Shown here: positions 53,976 to 62,907 of the stretch, piece after piece
How the letters are laid out: the number at the start of each line of letters is the position of its first letter
How positions within the stretch are numbered: the first letter of the stretch is position 1
Origin: Parasutterella muris
GTDB taxonomy: Bacteria > Pseudomonadota > Gammaproteobacteria > Burkholderiales > Burkholderiaceae_F
Assembly: GCF_943193095.1 (NCBI RefSeq)
Contig: NZ_CALPCV010000004.1
Coordinates: 62,001 to 126,000, forward strand
Direction: 5' to 3'
Length of the DNA: 64,000 nt
Notes under the pieces: model-generated
What the model was told of the DNA's origin: nothing
Databases searched by the model: none
The model's input: the letters and a program-made list of their open reading frames with translations, nothing else
Program-made: the position numbers and the translations under genes

Positions 53976-54479
53976 ATTAGTTCTTCACGTAAAAATTTAC
54001 GCACGAATTTAATCTATATTTACTCTAAATGCACTAAGTAAAAACCATGGCATTTCATTGAATTTACTAATAAAAATGATGGGTTTTGTAAAAATTAACG
54101 TAGCTTGCTATTCAACACGAAAATTTACGTTCGTTGATATTTTGGTGGGTATCGGACGGCTAATATTTGAAAATTATTAAGCCGGAAGACGGCATTTTTA
54201 CCAGGTTTGGTAGTGCTTCTTGGCCATGAATTATGTCGTTTAAGCTCATATAAATAATTTATATAAATCAGCTAATTACCTGATCGGTTGTAAATATATT
54301 TTTTTTCTCCCGATAGGGCCTTATGCGGTCGAAATCTTAGATTTTTGAATAGAATTAAATAAACAGAGCTAAATTCATTTTAAAACAATGAGATATTAAT
54401 CATTACATTTAGCTAGCTACGAGACGATAAAAATTAACTTTTTTAGAAATCAGTCGATAAAGTATTCAACTTGATGTAA
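53976..54479. other. 500-bp AT-rich gap
   Basis: No gene seen. AAAATTTACG occurs near 53992 and 54118, the first inside the palindrome CGTAAA-AAT-TTTACG overlapping the TRIC-like gene's upstream region; a regulatory role is possible. Confidence 0.35.
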
Positions 54480-54511
54480 AAAAAAATAAGGAGCGTTTTA
54501 TCTCCTTATTT
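54480..54511 (-). terminator. Terminator of the GRYxG-repeat gene
   Basis: AAATAAGGAG/CTCCTTATTT stem; on the minus strand followed by a long T run. Confidence 0.85.
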
Positions 54512-54528
54512 TCTTGATAAATCAACAG

Positions 54529-54906
54529 TTAAGGTCTAACTTTACCGACATATCTGCCGGAACTGTCATAAACGCTGCCGTTGTCTTTTATCTGACCTTT
54601 GTATCTGCCCTGAGAATCATAGGCTCTTCCGTCTTCGGTCATTTTTCCTTTATATCTTCCCTGATTGTCGTAGACTCTGCCGTTATCCATTTTTCCAGTG
54701 TAGCGGCCTTGAGAGTCATACGCTCTTCCGTTCTGGTCAACCTTTCCTTGGTATCTTCCATTACTGTCATAGATTCGACCACTGTCATCCATCTTCCCTT
54801 GGTATCTTCCATGAGAATCATAAAAACGTTCAGCTGAAAGACTCGTACCCATTATGATGAAAAGTGACATTAGGGAGACAAAAAATAAAAATGCCCATTT
54901 TTTCAT
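54529..54906 (-). CDS. Secreted repeat protein, six YDSxGRYxGK repeats
   Basis: A 125-residue protein with a Sec signal ending at SLSA (residue ~25). The whole mature chain is six tandem copies of RxYDSxGRYxGKxxxxG, mostly 17 residues and one of 16: FYDSHGRYQGK, IYDSNGRYQGK, AYDSQGRYTGK, VYDNQGRYKGK, AYDSQGRYKGQ and VYDSSGRYVGK. Such YDxxGRYxG repeats form short beta-hairpin arrays in several bacterial surface or periplasmic proteins. The codons also repeat, so copy number may vary between strains. TTGGAGAACATATG start. Function unknown. Confidence 0.8.
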   Translation of the reverse strand: MKKWAFLFFVSLMSLFIIMGTSLSAERFYDSHGRYQGKMDDSGRIYDSNGRYQGKVDQNGRAYDSQGRYTGKMDNGRVYDNQGRYKGKMTEDGRAYDSQGRYKGQIKDNGSVYDSSGRYVGKVRP

Positions 54907-55199
54907 ATGTTCTCCAAGTTCCTTGCTCTAATTTAATAATAGTTTTTCGATACCTTTAAAGTCGTAAGATGAAAACCTATACATCGTCCTATATAAACGA
55001 TTTTCTTAAAGGCCGTGCGGCTCATTTTGAGTATCCTTCGCCATAGACATTGTACCCCTCTAAAACGCCCCCCAAAAGTTACATGTTAACTAGTGTGTCT
55101 TTATTTGAATCAAGATATAATTTCTTAATACGCAGAGAATATTAAATATTTTTCCCATCTAACCTTAGATTATTAAACTTAGTTTCCAAGAGAGTAATC

Positions 55200-56399
55200 A
55201 TGGATATTCTTATCAAACCATCCCAGCTGGAAGAAAGTGCAAAAATCGGTGCGGCCATTAGACATACTATTCACGAGGAGCCGGAACTCGGACTTTATCT
55301 TCCTAAAACTCAGGAAAAAATTGTGAAAGCTCTGGAATCATTCGGAGTTAAGAACTTTTCTACTTTTGTCGGCGGTAATGATGTTACAGGTGTGGTCGCT
55401 GTGATAGAAGGTAATCGTCCTGGAAGAACGATCGGACTTCGTGCGGATTCTGACGCTTTGCCTCTTGATGAAAAAACATGCGCTCAATGGCAGAGCAAAT
55501 CAGAAATGAAAATGCATGCCTGTGGTCATGACGGTCACGTGGCCACCCTGCTCACGTTGGTTCACTACCTGAATCAGCATCGGGATTTTTCCGGAAAAAT
55601 TGTCGCGGTTTTCCAACCGGGCGAAGAAGGCTATGCCGGCGCAAAATATATGCTTGAAGACGGACTCGTCGAGAAATTTGGAATTGAAGAATTTTATGCA
55701 CTTCACTGCGAACCGACTGTTGATGTCGGTAAAGTCGGATTTATTTCCGGTTACGCTACTGCGAATGCAGATGTCTTCAAAATTAAATTTACCGGAAAAG
55801 GCGGACACGGTTCACGCCCTCATTTGACTAAAGATCCCCTGATCGCTGCATGTCAATGTGTTCTTTCACTTCAGACGATTGTTGCAAGAAATGTGGATCC
55901 GAGTAAATCCGCAGTTGTTTCCGTCGGATGTGTTTCTGCCGGAGAACCTTCCGGCTCCAGTGTTGTTCCGGATCATGCTTACATTGTCGGAACCTGCCGC
56001 TCTTTCGAACCTGAAGTTCAGGACACTCTGATTAATAGAATGCAGCAGGTCGTTGACGGAACCGCTCAGGTTTTTTGTATGGAGGGGGAATTGGAATATA
56101 AGAAACTCTACCCTGCCATGTTTAATAATCCGAAGAATGTTGCCGAAGCCAGAAGACTCGCTGAAGAAGTTCTTGGGAAAGACAATGTTGTGACCAAAGA
56201 AAGAACAATGGGCGGTGAAGACTTTTCATTTATGCTTCTCGCAAAACCCGGTTGTTTGTTCCGACTCGGTATGAAAGATGAAACTCATTCGGCTTCCGTC
56301 CATAATCCTTATTTTGATTTCAACGATAAGGCCATTGCTACCGGTGCTGCCACTCTGCTTTCCATTGCTTTGAACAGAGCCGCCGGTCAGCCGTTGTAA
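55200..56399 (+). CDS. M20D amidohydrolase (hippurate hydrolase/aminoacylase-like)
   Basis: A 399-residue cytoplasmic metallo-amidohydrolase. Metal site motifs: the Cys/His pair of MHACGHDGH, the catalytic glutamates of VFQPGEEGYAGAKYML, and the final His in DETHSASVHNPYFDF. RHTIHEEPELGL is the family N-terminal signature and GGHGSRPH lies in the lid. Enzymes of this type hydrolyse N-acyl amino acids such as hippurate. The substrate is not fixed. No signal peptide, unlike the M20 enzyme at 9937. Confidence 0.9.
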   Translation: MDILIKPSQLEESAKIGAAIRHTIHEEPELGLYLPKTQEKIVKALESFGVKNFSTFVGGNDVTGVVAVIEGNRPGRTIGLRADSDALPLDEKTCAQWQSKSEMKMHACGHDGHVATLLTLVHYLNQHRDFSGKIVAVFQPGEEGYAGAKYMLEDGLVEKFGIEEFYALHCEPTVDVGKVGFISGYATANADVFKIKFTGKGGHGSRPHLTKDPLIAACQCVLSLQTIVARNVDPSKSAVVSVGCVSAGEPSGSSVVPDHAYIVGTCRSFEPEVQDTLINRMQQVVDGTAQVFCMEGELEYKKLYPAMFNNPKNVAEARRLAEEVLGKDNVVTKERTMGGEDFSFMLLAKPGCLFRLGMKDETHSASVHNPYFDFNDKAIATGAATLLSIALNRAAGQPL

Positions 56400-56418
56400 T
56401 TTTTTCAAAGCTAAAAAG

Positions 56419-56445
56419 AGCATCGGTAATTCCGGTGCTTTTTTA
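56419..56445 (+). terminator. Intrinsic terminator of the M20D gene
   Basis: AGCATCGG-TAATT-CCGGTGCT with one G-U pair, then TTTTTT. Confidence 0.85.
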
Positions 56446-56518
56446 TTACACATAGTCATATGAATGTCATAAATAAAATATAAAATGAAATTATTAAAGA
56501 AATATAAAGGAGGGTCAT

Positions 56519-57451
56519 ATGAGAATTCTTCTTCCGATTGATGGAAGTATCTATAGCGATAGAGCAATTGAATATATCTGTAATAGAAGCGCACTCAGAG
56601 AAAAAACAAATACTCTTTATCTTCTGAATGTCCAGAAAAAGGTTCCGGCTAAGGCTGCTCAGATAATCGAAAAAAATGAACTAGAAGAAATTCTCGACGA
56701 TGCTGCAAAAGAAGTACTTCGTCCTGCAAAGAAAGCACTTGAAGCTGCCGGTTATAAAGTAAAGACTAAAGTTGCATACGGTAAGGCGACAAATCGCATC
56801 GTTGAGTATGCAAAAGAAATCAAAGCGAATTTAATCGTTATGGGCTCGCACGGGCACACACCGGTAAAAAATGTTCTTTTTGGATCAAAGACATCCGCTG
56901 TGATTGCAAGCTGTAAGATTCCGATGCTGGTGATTCGTCATAAATTCAAAGATGAACCCGGAGCGATGCAGGTCGGCGTCTGCCTCGACGGATCGGAATA
57001 CTCTCAGTCGGTAATGAATTATATTATCGATAACTTACCCCTCTTTGGAAAAGAACCGACTTTCCATCTGGTGAATGTCGTGACTCCGTACAGCGGAATT
57101 TTGATGCCCGGTGTTTCAGCGTTTGGCGGACCTGCAATGACGGCAAAAGAATTTGAGTCTGAGCAGCGCAGTCCTTTTGTGGATGCAGCTAAGCCCTTCT
57201 ACAATAAATTGAGATCCGAGGGATACAATGTTGTGATTGCTGAACTTAAAGGAGATCCGTCAGAAGAAATTTCCAAGTATGCCGATGAGAAAAAACTCGG
57301 ACTTCTGGTCATGGGTACGCATGGCGGCGGAATGATTCGAATCATGATGGTCGGATCGACAACAATGCGTGTTGCATGTATGACAGATCTTCCGATTCTG
57401 CTGATTCACAAAGAGAGTGTGTCTAAAAAATCAAAAATGGATAAAAAGTAA
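56519..57451 (+). CDS. Tandem-domain universal stress protein
   Basis: A 310-residue protein of two UspA domains (about 1-145 and 150-300). Each ends with the ATP-binding G-2X-G-9X-GS motif: GSHGHTPVKNVLFGS in the first and GTHGGGMIRIMMVGS in the second. Starts MRILLPIDGSIYSDRAIEY with AAAGGAGGGTCATATG. Usp proteins bind ATP and help during starvation or anaerobic stress. Monocistronic. Confidence 0.9.
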   Translation: MRILLPIDGSIYSDRAIEYICNRSALREKTNTLYLLNVQKKVPAKAAQIIEKNELEEILDDAAKEVLRPAKKALEAAGYKVKTKVAYGKATNRIVEYAKEIKANLIVMGSHGHTPVKNVLFGSKTSAVIASCKIPMLVIRHKFKDEPGAMQVGVCLDGSEYSQSVMNYIIDNLPLFGKEPTFHLVNVVTPYSGILMPGVSAFGGPAMTAKEFESEQRSPFVDAAKPFYNKLRSEGYNVVIAELKGDPSEEISKYADEKKLGLLVMGTHGGGMIRIMMVGSTTMRVACMTDLPILLIHKESVSKKSKMDKK

Positions 57452-57475
57452 ATCTACACGAACTTTTAGGAAATA

Positions 57476-57511
57476 AAATTTAAGGCCGCATTTGTTTGCG
57501 GCCTTAAATTT
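57476..57511. terminator. Bidirectional terminator
   Basis: AAATTTAAGGCCGCA/TGCGGCCTTAAATTT between the convergent usp and fdhD genes. Confidence 0.9.
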
Positions 57512-57522
57512 ATTTCGATAAA

Positions 57523-58362
57523 TCAGAGATCTAAAAGTCTTTCTTCGCCACAGTAAATATTGGCCCTACCTTCTCGGCAGAAAGCGCAAAGTGTCAGTCC
57601 GCATTCTTTAGCCAGCGATAAAGCGCGATTTGTCGGAGCCGAAACCGCAAATAAAATTTCCACGCCGCAGACTGCCGCTTTCTGAACCATTTCATAGGAA
57701 GCGCGTGAACTCATGAAAATCACACACTCCTTCCAGCCCAATTTTGCGCGTAAGCCAAGTAGTTTGTCCATTGCAACATGCCGACCAACATCTTCCGCTC
57801 CTCCGAGAAAATTTCCCTCGCAGTCGAACGCCATCATGGCATGAGTGCTTCCGGTTTTTGCTCCGATTTTCTGAACTTCACGGAATTTTTCCATGGCGCT
57901 TGAGTAGTGGCTCATACGAAAATATGCGGAATGCGCGAGTTTTTCGACCGGCAGATTGACGGCTTCTAAACTTTCAACACCGCATATGCCGCATCCGGTT
58001 CTTCCAACCATGGAACGGCGATGGTCTTTAAGTTTAAAAAAGCAGCGCGGAGAGATTTCAAGATCCACGATATAGCCGCATGAGCACCCCTCATGAACGG
58101 AAATATCATAGATATGAGAAATATCCGGAATAATCTTCTCGGATAGAGAAAATCCAATCGCGAACTCCTCGAGCATGTCGGGACTCGCCATCATGACAAC
58201 ATGAGAAATACCGTTGTAAACCAAAGAGATAGGAACCTCTTCCGCAACGTGATCTTCTTCGCGTTTGCCGCTGGGCCAGCGGATAATCGGAACGGGCCGG
58301 CTCGGCGGAACAAGTACTGTTTCTTCCGGATCGGCTTCGTTCATTGTTGGTTCATTTGACAT
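57523..58362 (-). CDS. fdhD: Formate dehydrogenase accessory sulfurtransferase FdhD
   Basis: A 279-residue FdhD. It passes sulfur from IscS to the molybdenum cofactor of formate dehydrogenases. The active-site loop CGICG is in MVGRTGCGICGVESLEAVN; other family blocks are EEFAIGFSLSEKII, FRLS-type segment and GAEDVGRHVAMDKLLG, with SSRASYEMVQKAA and GVEILFAVSAPTNRALSLAKE near the end. Starts overlap the S24-like gene by 22 bp. Together with moaA it implies a molybdenum formate dehydrogenase elsewhere in the genome. Confidence 0.93.
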   Translation of the reverse strand: MSNEPTMNEADPEETVLVPPSRPVPIIRWPSGKREEDHVAEEVPISLVYNGISHVVMMASPDMLEEFAIGFSLSEKIIPDISHIYDISVHEGCSCGYIVDLEISPRCFFKLKDHRRSMVGRTGCGICGVESLEAVNLPVEKLAHSAYFRMSHYSSAMEKFREVQKIGAKTGSTHAMMAFDCEGNFLGGAEDVGRHVAMDKLLGLRAKLGWKECVIFMSSRASYEMVQKAAVCGVEILFAVSAPTNRALSLAKECGLTLCAFCREGRANIYCGEERLLDL

Positions 58363-58970
58363 GTACTGTTTTCTTTTTTCGCCAAAAAAGGTTCAGCCCC
58401 TTCAGCGGATAGTTGTTTAACGACAAAGACAATGTTACCGAGAACTCTCCAGTCTCCGCTAGGCTGAATATACAAATTTGAGCGCTCTTTTGGCGTCTCT
58501 CCGTCATTGACAAAGCAGCGGATGGAGTAGCCGTTTGCTGTGTGAACGACGACCAAATCTCCCTGTTTCGGCTTTTGTGTGCGGTCGACGATAAGCAGGT
58601 CTCCGGCTTCGATGCCTTTTTCCTTCATTTCATCGTCATCGGCGATGCAGAACACCGTCTCTTCCGGGTTTTTAATGAGGCAGCTCGATATCGGATCCCG
58701 CTCGTCGGATTTGAAATAGTTACCGACGGAAGTCAGGCTGGCAAGACTTTCCGGATTCGGGATGACAGCGCATTTATCAGGAGATTTAATGATCTGCTCT
58801 CTTATCCAGGAAGAGCCTCCAAGCTTATGAAGCTTGGCAATGAGCGGCGCAGTCAGAACCACAGTGGTTACTTTCGCCGCCCCAGCATATGGTCCGGGTT
58901 TTCTGCCGGATCCGGCTCTTTTACCGCCCCAACCGTTCTTTGTCGTCTTGGCTGTACTTTCATTTTTCAT
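58341..58970 (-). CDS. Regulator-like protein: GGSSWIR domain fused to a catalytically altered S24 (LexA/UmuD-type) domain
   Basis: A 209-residue protein. The N-terminal ~65 residues have GGKRAGSGRKPG, then TTVVLTAPLIAKLHKLGGSSWIREQI (cut), a possible small DNA-binding domain shared with the gene at 62950-63414. From about residue 105 an S24 peptidase fold follows: DDDEMKEKGIEAGDLLIVDR and GDLVVVHTANGYSIRCFV. In LexA/UmuD the catalytic Ser is in GDSM and the Lys in TVKRL; here those positions are Glu114 and Arg151, so self-cleavage should be lost. GGAGGACC precedes the ATG. Likely a regulator; targets unknown. Just upstream of fdhD, overlapping it. Confidence 0.8.
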   Translation of the reverse strand: MKNESTAKTTKNGWGGKRAGSGRKPGPYAGAAKVTTVVLTAPLIAKLHKLGGSSWIREQIIKSPDKCAVIPNPESLASLTSVGNYFKSDERDPISSCLIKNPEETVFCIADDDEMKEKGIEAGDLLIVDRTQKPKQGDLVVVHTANGYSIRCFVNDGETPKERSNLYIQPSGDWRVLGNIVFVVKQLSAEGAEPFLAKKENSTCQMNQQ

Positions 58971-59029
58971 GGCTGTGGTCCTCCGAGCATCAGCTCATGA
59001 TTAATGATAGTGATTTATTCGAACAAATG

Positions 59030-59644
59030 CTAATTTGTCTTCTTGTTTTGGACACGAGCGCAGGAAATTGCCTCTAAATTCTGGTAAACATCCACGAGAA
59101 GCCGAGTATCAATCATTGCGCCATGATACTTTCTACAGGTTCTGTCGATATTGAAACGATCCAGAAGGGCGTCAAGTGAGTTTTTCCGCCCCGGGAATAA
59201 GGATCGGGCCATCTTTACCGTGCATTTCAGGGAGCAGTCGGCTTCGGATAATGTCGGGAAGCCGTTCCTTTTCAATTCGGCATCAAGCATTGAGGAATCA
59301 AATGCCATATTGTGGGCGTACAGCTCCGCGCCCTCCAGAAAAAGGATGAGATCGCGTCCTATTTCTCTAAATGTCGGTTTATCCGCGAGAAATTTATTGT
59401 CCAACCCGTGAATTTTGCGGACGAACCAAGGTACATCTCTCTGCGGATTGATATAGGCGTGGTAATTTGCCACCTCCTTGAGGTGTTCATCAACTTCGAT
59501 GCAGCAGACCTCCACAATGCGGTCGCTGTACTTATTCATGCCTGTGGTTTCAGTATCTAAAAAGATTCTGCGGCGGCGGTTTACTCCGCCCTTATTCTCC
59601 AAATCCATACGGAGCTGGCCGTCCTTTACTGTTTCTGTTGTCAT
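59030..59644 (-). CDS. DnaQ-like 3'-5' exonuclease (DEDDh)
   Basis: A 204-residue exonuclease of the DNA polymerase III epsilon type. Exo I FLDTETTGMNKYSDRIVEV, Exo II YAHNMAFDSSMLDAEL, Exo III YHGAMIDTRLLVDVY with the DEDDh His. It starts at ATG 59644, overlapping the MerR stop (TAATG); an in-frame ATG further up would extend it into that gene. The C-terminal clamp-binding part of true epsilon subunits is short, so it may be either DnaQ or an epsilon-like proofreading/RNA exonuclease. Confidence 0.85.
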   Translation of the reverse strand: MTTETVKDGQLRMDLENKGGVNRRRRIFLDTETTGMNKYSDRIVEVCCIEVDEHLKEVANYHAYINPQRDVPWFVRKIHGLDNKFLADKPTFREIGRDLILFLEGAELYAHNMAFDSSMLDAELKRNGFPTLSEADCSLKCTVKMARSLFPGRKNSLDALLDRFNIDRTCRKYHGAMIDTRLLVDVYQNLEAISCARVQNKKTN

Positions 59645-60045
59645 TATTCCGGCTGTTTTAACCCTTCGATAACCGCACACTTTCCATTTTCATGATCATC
59701 ATGATGGCAATGCGCATGCAGTTTTTCGAGCTGCTGTTTGAGTTTAAGAAGTTCTTCGATTTTCTGGTCTATTGCTGTGAGATGATTCTCAATAATATTG
59801 TGCGCCTTAGAAAGCTCTTCACTTTTTGGAGAGTAAAGCTGCGAAACCAACAGTCTGATCTCCTCAAGCGAGATATCGAGCGCGCGGCAATGACGGATGA
59901 ATGTCACTTGTTCTAAATGCTTATCGTTATAAATTCGATAGTTAGAAGAAGTGCGGGCCGGTTTCGGGAGGATTCCCTTTGCCTCATAAAACCGGATAGT
60001 TTCGACGGTACAACCGCTTAAATTGGCTAATTCACTTATCCGCAT
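59644..60045 (-). CDS. MerR-family metal-responsive regulator (CadR/ZntR-like)
   Basis: A 133-residue MerR regulator: winged helix ISELANLSGCTVETIRFYEAKGILPKPAR, dimerisation helix, and a metal tail LHAHCHHDDHENGKCAVIEGL with Cys113 and Cys123 plus four His. CadR, PbrR and ZntR also use a Cys at the start of the dimer helix (CadR C77); here that region reads QLYSPKSEELSKAH without Cys. Divergent from the P-type ATPase, whose promoter carries a MerR-type dyad, so it should control that pump in response to Zn, Cd or Pb. Confidence 0.88.
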   Translation of the reverse strand: MRISELANLSGCTVETIRFYEAKGILPKPARTSSNYRIYNDKHLEQVTFIRHCRALDISLEEIRLLVSQLYSPKSEELSKAHNIIENHLTAIDQKIEELLKLKQQLEKLHAHCHHDDHENGKCAVIEGLKQPE

Positions 60046-60065
60046 AAATACCTATAAAAAATCAC

Positions 60066-60098
60066 TTGACTCTAAAGTAAGTTCAGGGTTTTTAATAT
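60066..60098 (+). promoter_or_regulatory. MerR-type promoter of the metal-efflux ATPase
   Basis: TTGACT (60066-60071), 19-bp spacer, TTTAAT (60091-60096). The long spacer holds the dyad ACTCTAAAGTAAGTTCAGGGT (60069-60089), the usual MerR/ZntR/CadR operator form that is activated by twisting. Confidence 0.8.
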
Positions 60099-60129
60099 GC
60101 GTATGTTATCAAATTGATGGATAAAAAAA

Positions 60130-62889
60130 ATGCCTCTAACAAACAATGACAAAAATCCGGCACAGAGTCTGAGTGAAAGCAGTTCACTTCAGAACGAGGC
60201 GGAGGAAGCGACTCAATCCTCCATCGCGCATGACCACGAAAAGGTACATGACCACTGCTGCTGCGGTCACGATCATGAGCACGCTGAAAAGGAACATCAT
60301 CACTGCTGCTGCGGACATGATCATGAGCACGCCGAAAAGGAACATGACCACTGCTGCTGCGGTCACGATAATGAGCACGCTGAAAAGGAACATGATCACT
60401 GCTGCTGCGGTCACGATCACGGGCAGGCAAAAAAAGAACATGACCACTGCTGCTGCGGCCACAACCACGAGCACGCCGAAAAAGCGCATGATCACTGCCG
60501 CGGCCATGATCATGGCGGACATGATCACGGTCACTGCGGCTGCGGACATGACCACTCTCATGTCGAAAACAGTATGGATACCGACTGGGATGTCTCAGGC
60601 GTCACTCCGGATCAATACCGCCTCCTTTTCTCTGTACTCGGCGGTCTGGCCGGCGTTAAGGATGTCGGCCTCAATCCGGACGGCCTCAGAATTATCCATA
60701 CGCCGGAAGCGCTGCCCTCAATCGAAAAAGCATTCCAGGCAAACGGTCTTAAACTGAAGCGAAACGTCGATCAGACAAAAGAGACCTCTCAGATTCATAT
60801 CGCTCAAATGGATTGCCCGACGGAAGAAGGCTTAATTCGACAAAAATTGGGCAAAATGAAGGGCGTCGGCGGTCTCCAGTTCAATCTGATGAACCGTGTT
60901 CTGACGGTTTCTTATCCACCCGGAACTCTGCCGGAAATTCTAGCGGCCATTAGATCTTTGGACTACACGCCCGAAGTGATTGACGGGAAAAAGACCCAGG
61001 CTCTGTCTGAATTTAAACCGACTCAGATTCCCTGGTGGAGATATATTCTTGCTATCGTGGTCGCTGCCGGCTCCGAAGTATCGGAACTTCTCGGCGTAAA
61101 CGAATACCTGACGCTCGCACTCGCCATTATCGCGATCGTTATGGTGGGACTCGGGACCTACAAGAAAGGCATTATCGCCATCCGAAATTTCAACTTCAAT
61201 ATGAACGCCCTGATGTCCGTGGCGGTCACCGGCGCTCTTATCATCGGTTCTTGGCCGGAAGCCGCTATGGTTATGGTGCTTTTCGAATTGTCTGAAGCGA
61301 TCGAACAGCTCTCTCTGGATAAGGCTAGAGGCGCAATCCGCTCGCTCCTTTCCTTAGCGCCTCAGACCGCAAACGTCCTGAAAAACGGTAAGGTTGTTGA
61401 AATTCCGGCTAATGAAGTCAAGGTCGGAGACGAGCTGCGCGTCATGCCCGGTGAGCGTCTTGCCGTGGACGGCGTCGTCGTCAAAGGATCAACCTCCATC
61501 GACCAGTCCCCGATTACGGGCGAAAGTATGCCGGTTGAAAAGAACCCGGGCGATCAGGTTTTTGCGGGCACGATCAATAAGAACGGAGAAATTCTCTACA
61601 GAGCGGAATCTTCTGTGGCGGATTCTATGCCTTCGCGCATTATCTCTGCCATCGAGTCGGCTCAAAGCTCAAGAGCTCCGACACAGCGCTTTGTCGATAA
61701 ATTCGCCAAAATCTATACACCAACCGTTTTCGTTATTGCGCTGTTCTGCGCGATTGTGCCCCCGCTTTTCTTCCAGCAGGGTTGGCTCGAGTGGATCTAT
61801 AAGGGGCTCACGCTGCTTGTGATCGCCTGCCCCTGCGCTTTGGTGATTTCAACCCCGGTCACCATTGTTTCCGGTCTTGCCGCAGCCGCCAGACGCGGCA
61901 TCCTGATCAAGGGCGGTGTCTACCTCGAAAAAGGCAGAACCCTGAAGAGCGTCGCCTTCGATAAAACCGGTACGCTTACCAAAGGCAAACCTTCGGTTCT
62001 GGTTTATGAGACCGCAGATCTGAATGCGGATTCAGCAGTAATTCTTAAACTAGCTGCGGCGCTTGCTTACCGCAACGATCATCCGGTCAGCAAGGCGGTG
62101 GCGGAACTTGCGGCTTCCAAGGCGATTCCGCGTGAGGATGTCTCCGAAGTACACGGTTTCTTCGCGGTCCCCGGACAGGGGGTTGTCGGAGAAATCGACG
62201 GCACGGAATATTACCTCGGCAACATTAAAGGACTCGATCGCTATCTGCTTCAAAGCCAGATGGTCCGTGATAAGGTCTCTGTGCTCGCAAACAACGGATG
62301 CTCTCCTCTGATCCTTGCCTCTTCTAAGAAAGTACTGGCCTATTTCGGCGTCGCCGATTCGATTAAGGAAACTTCGCCTGAAGCGCTGAAGAGCCTTAAG
62401 GAGCTTGGTATTAAGACAATCATGCTGACCGGAGATAACGATAAAGCGGCTAAAGCGGTTGGCAGCAAGGTCGGAGTGGACCGTGTCAAGGGAAATCTTC
62501 TTCCGGAAGAAAAACAGCAGCTTGTCCAGCAGATTGCTAAGAAAGAGCCTGTCGGTATGGTCGGCGACGGTATTAATGACGCTCCTGCCCTGGCCCGAGC
62601 CGACATCGGCTTCGCAATGGGCGCCGCCGGTACCGATACCGCGATCGAAACTGCGGACGTCGCACTGATGGACGACGATCTGCGCAAACTGCCGGAATTT
62701 ATCCGTCTTTCCAAACGGACCTACGCTCTGCTGATGCAGAACATCGCTATCGCGCTCGGCATTAAGTTTGTATTCTTTATCCTGACGCTTGTCGGAATCG
62801 GAACAATGTGGATGGCGGTATTTGCCGATACCGGAACTTGTCTGATTGTTGTCGCTAACGGAATGAGAATGCTTCGCTGGCGCGGTTAA
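60130..62889 (+). CDS. Zn/Cd/Pb-exporting P-type ATPase with His/Cys-rich N-terminal repeats
   Basis: A 919-residue P1B ATPase. Residues ~40-145 are tandem repeats of HDHCCCGHDHEHAEKE, a likely metal-loading tail. A metal-binding domain with CPTEEGLIRQKL follows, then eight membrane helices with the ion-site motif CPC (C567-P-C569), actuator ITGES, phosphorylation DKTGTLTKG (Asp611) and hinge VGDGINDAP (near 812). The CPC and MerR/ZntR-type control favour Zn/Cd/Pb over copper. It pumps the metal out to the periplasm. Good MerR-type promoter upstream. Confidence 0.93.
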   Translation: MPLTNNDKNPAQSLSESSSLQNEAEEATQSSIAHDHEKVHDHCCCGHDHEHAEKEHHHCCCGHDHEHAEKEHDHCCCGHDNEHAEKEHDHCCCGHDHGQAKKEHDHCCCGHNHEHAEKAHDHCRGHDHGGHDHGHCGCGHDHSHVENSMDTDWDVSGVTPDQYRLLFSVLGGLAGVKDVGLNPDGLRIIHTPEALPSIEKAFQANGLKLKRNVDQTKETSQIHIAQMDCPTEEGLIRQKLGKMKGVGGLQFNLMNRVLTVSYPPGTLPEILAAIRSLDYTPEVIDGKKTQALSEFKPTQIPWWRYILAIVVAAGSEVSELLGVNEYLTLALAIIAIVMVGLGTYKKGIIAIRNFNFNMNALMSVAVTGALIIGSWPEAAMVMVLFELSEAIEQLSLDKARGAIRSLLSLAPQTANVLKNGKVVEIPANEVKVGDELRVMPGERLAVDGVVVKGSTSIDQSPITGESMPVEKNPGDQVFAGTINKNGEILYRAESSVADSMPSRIISAIESAQSSRAPTQRFVDKFAKIYTPTVFVIALFCAIVPPLFFQQGWLEWIYKGLTLLVIACPCALVISTPVTIVSGLAAAARRGILIKGGVYLEKGRTLKSVAFDKTGTLTKGKPSVLVYETADLNADSAVILKLAAALAYRNDHPVSKAVAELAASKAIPREDVSEVHGFFAVPGQGVVGEIDGTEYYLGNIKGLDRYLLQSQMVRDKVSVLANNGCSPLILASSKKVLAYFGVADSIKETSPEALKSLKELGIKTIMLTGDNDKAAKAVGSKVGVDRVKGNLLPEEKQQLVQQIAKKEPVGMVGDGINDAPALARADIGFAMGAAGTDTAIETADVALMDDDLRKLPEFIRLSKRTYALLMQNIAIALGIKFVFFILTLVGIGTMWMAVFADTGTCLIVVANGMRMLRWRG
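60247..60530. repeat. 48-bp tandem coding repeats (5 full copies plus a degenerate one)
   Basis: Units start at 60247, 60295, 60343, 60391 and 60439, each encoding H-x-H-C-C-C-G-H-x-x-x-x-A-x-K-E/A; a degenerate sixth follows from 60487. Nucleotide identity between units is high, so slippage may change copy number. Confidence 0.9.
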
Positions 62890-62907
62890 CCGCCCATAGG
62901 CGCACAT

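Noticed and set aside
60184..60561. 125-codon minus-strand hydrophobic frame that looks membrane-like
   Set aside because: It is the antisense of the His/Cys repeats, whose codons read as Ala/Val runs on the other strand.
62050..62907. 285-codon minus-strand frame
   Set aside because: Lies opposite the conserved P-type ATPase catalytic domain and shows no family features.
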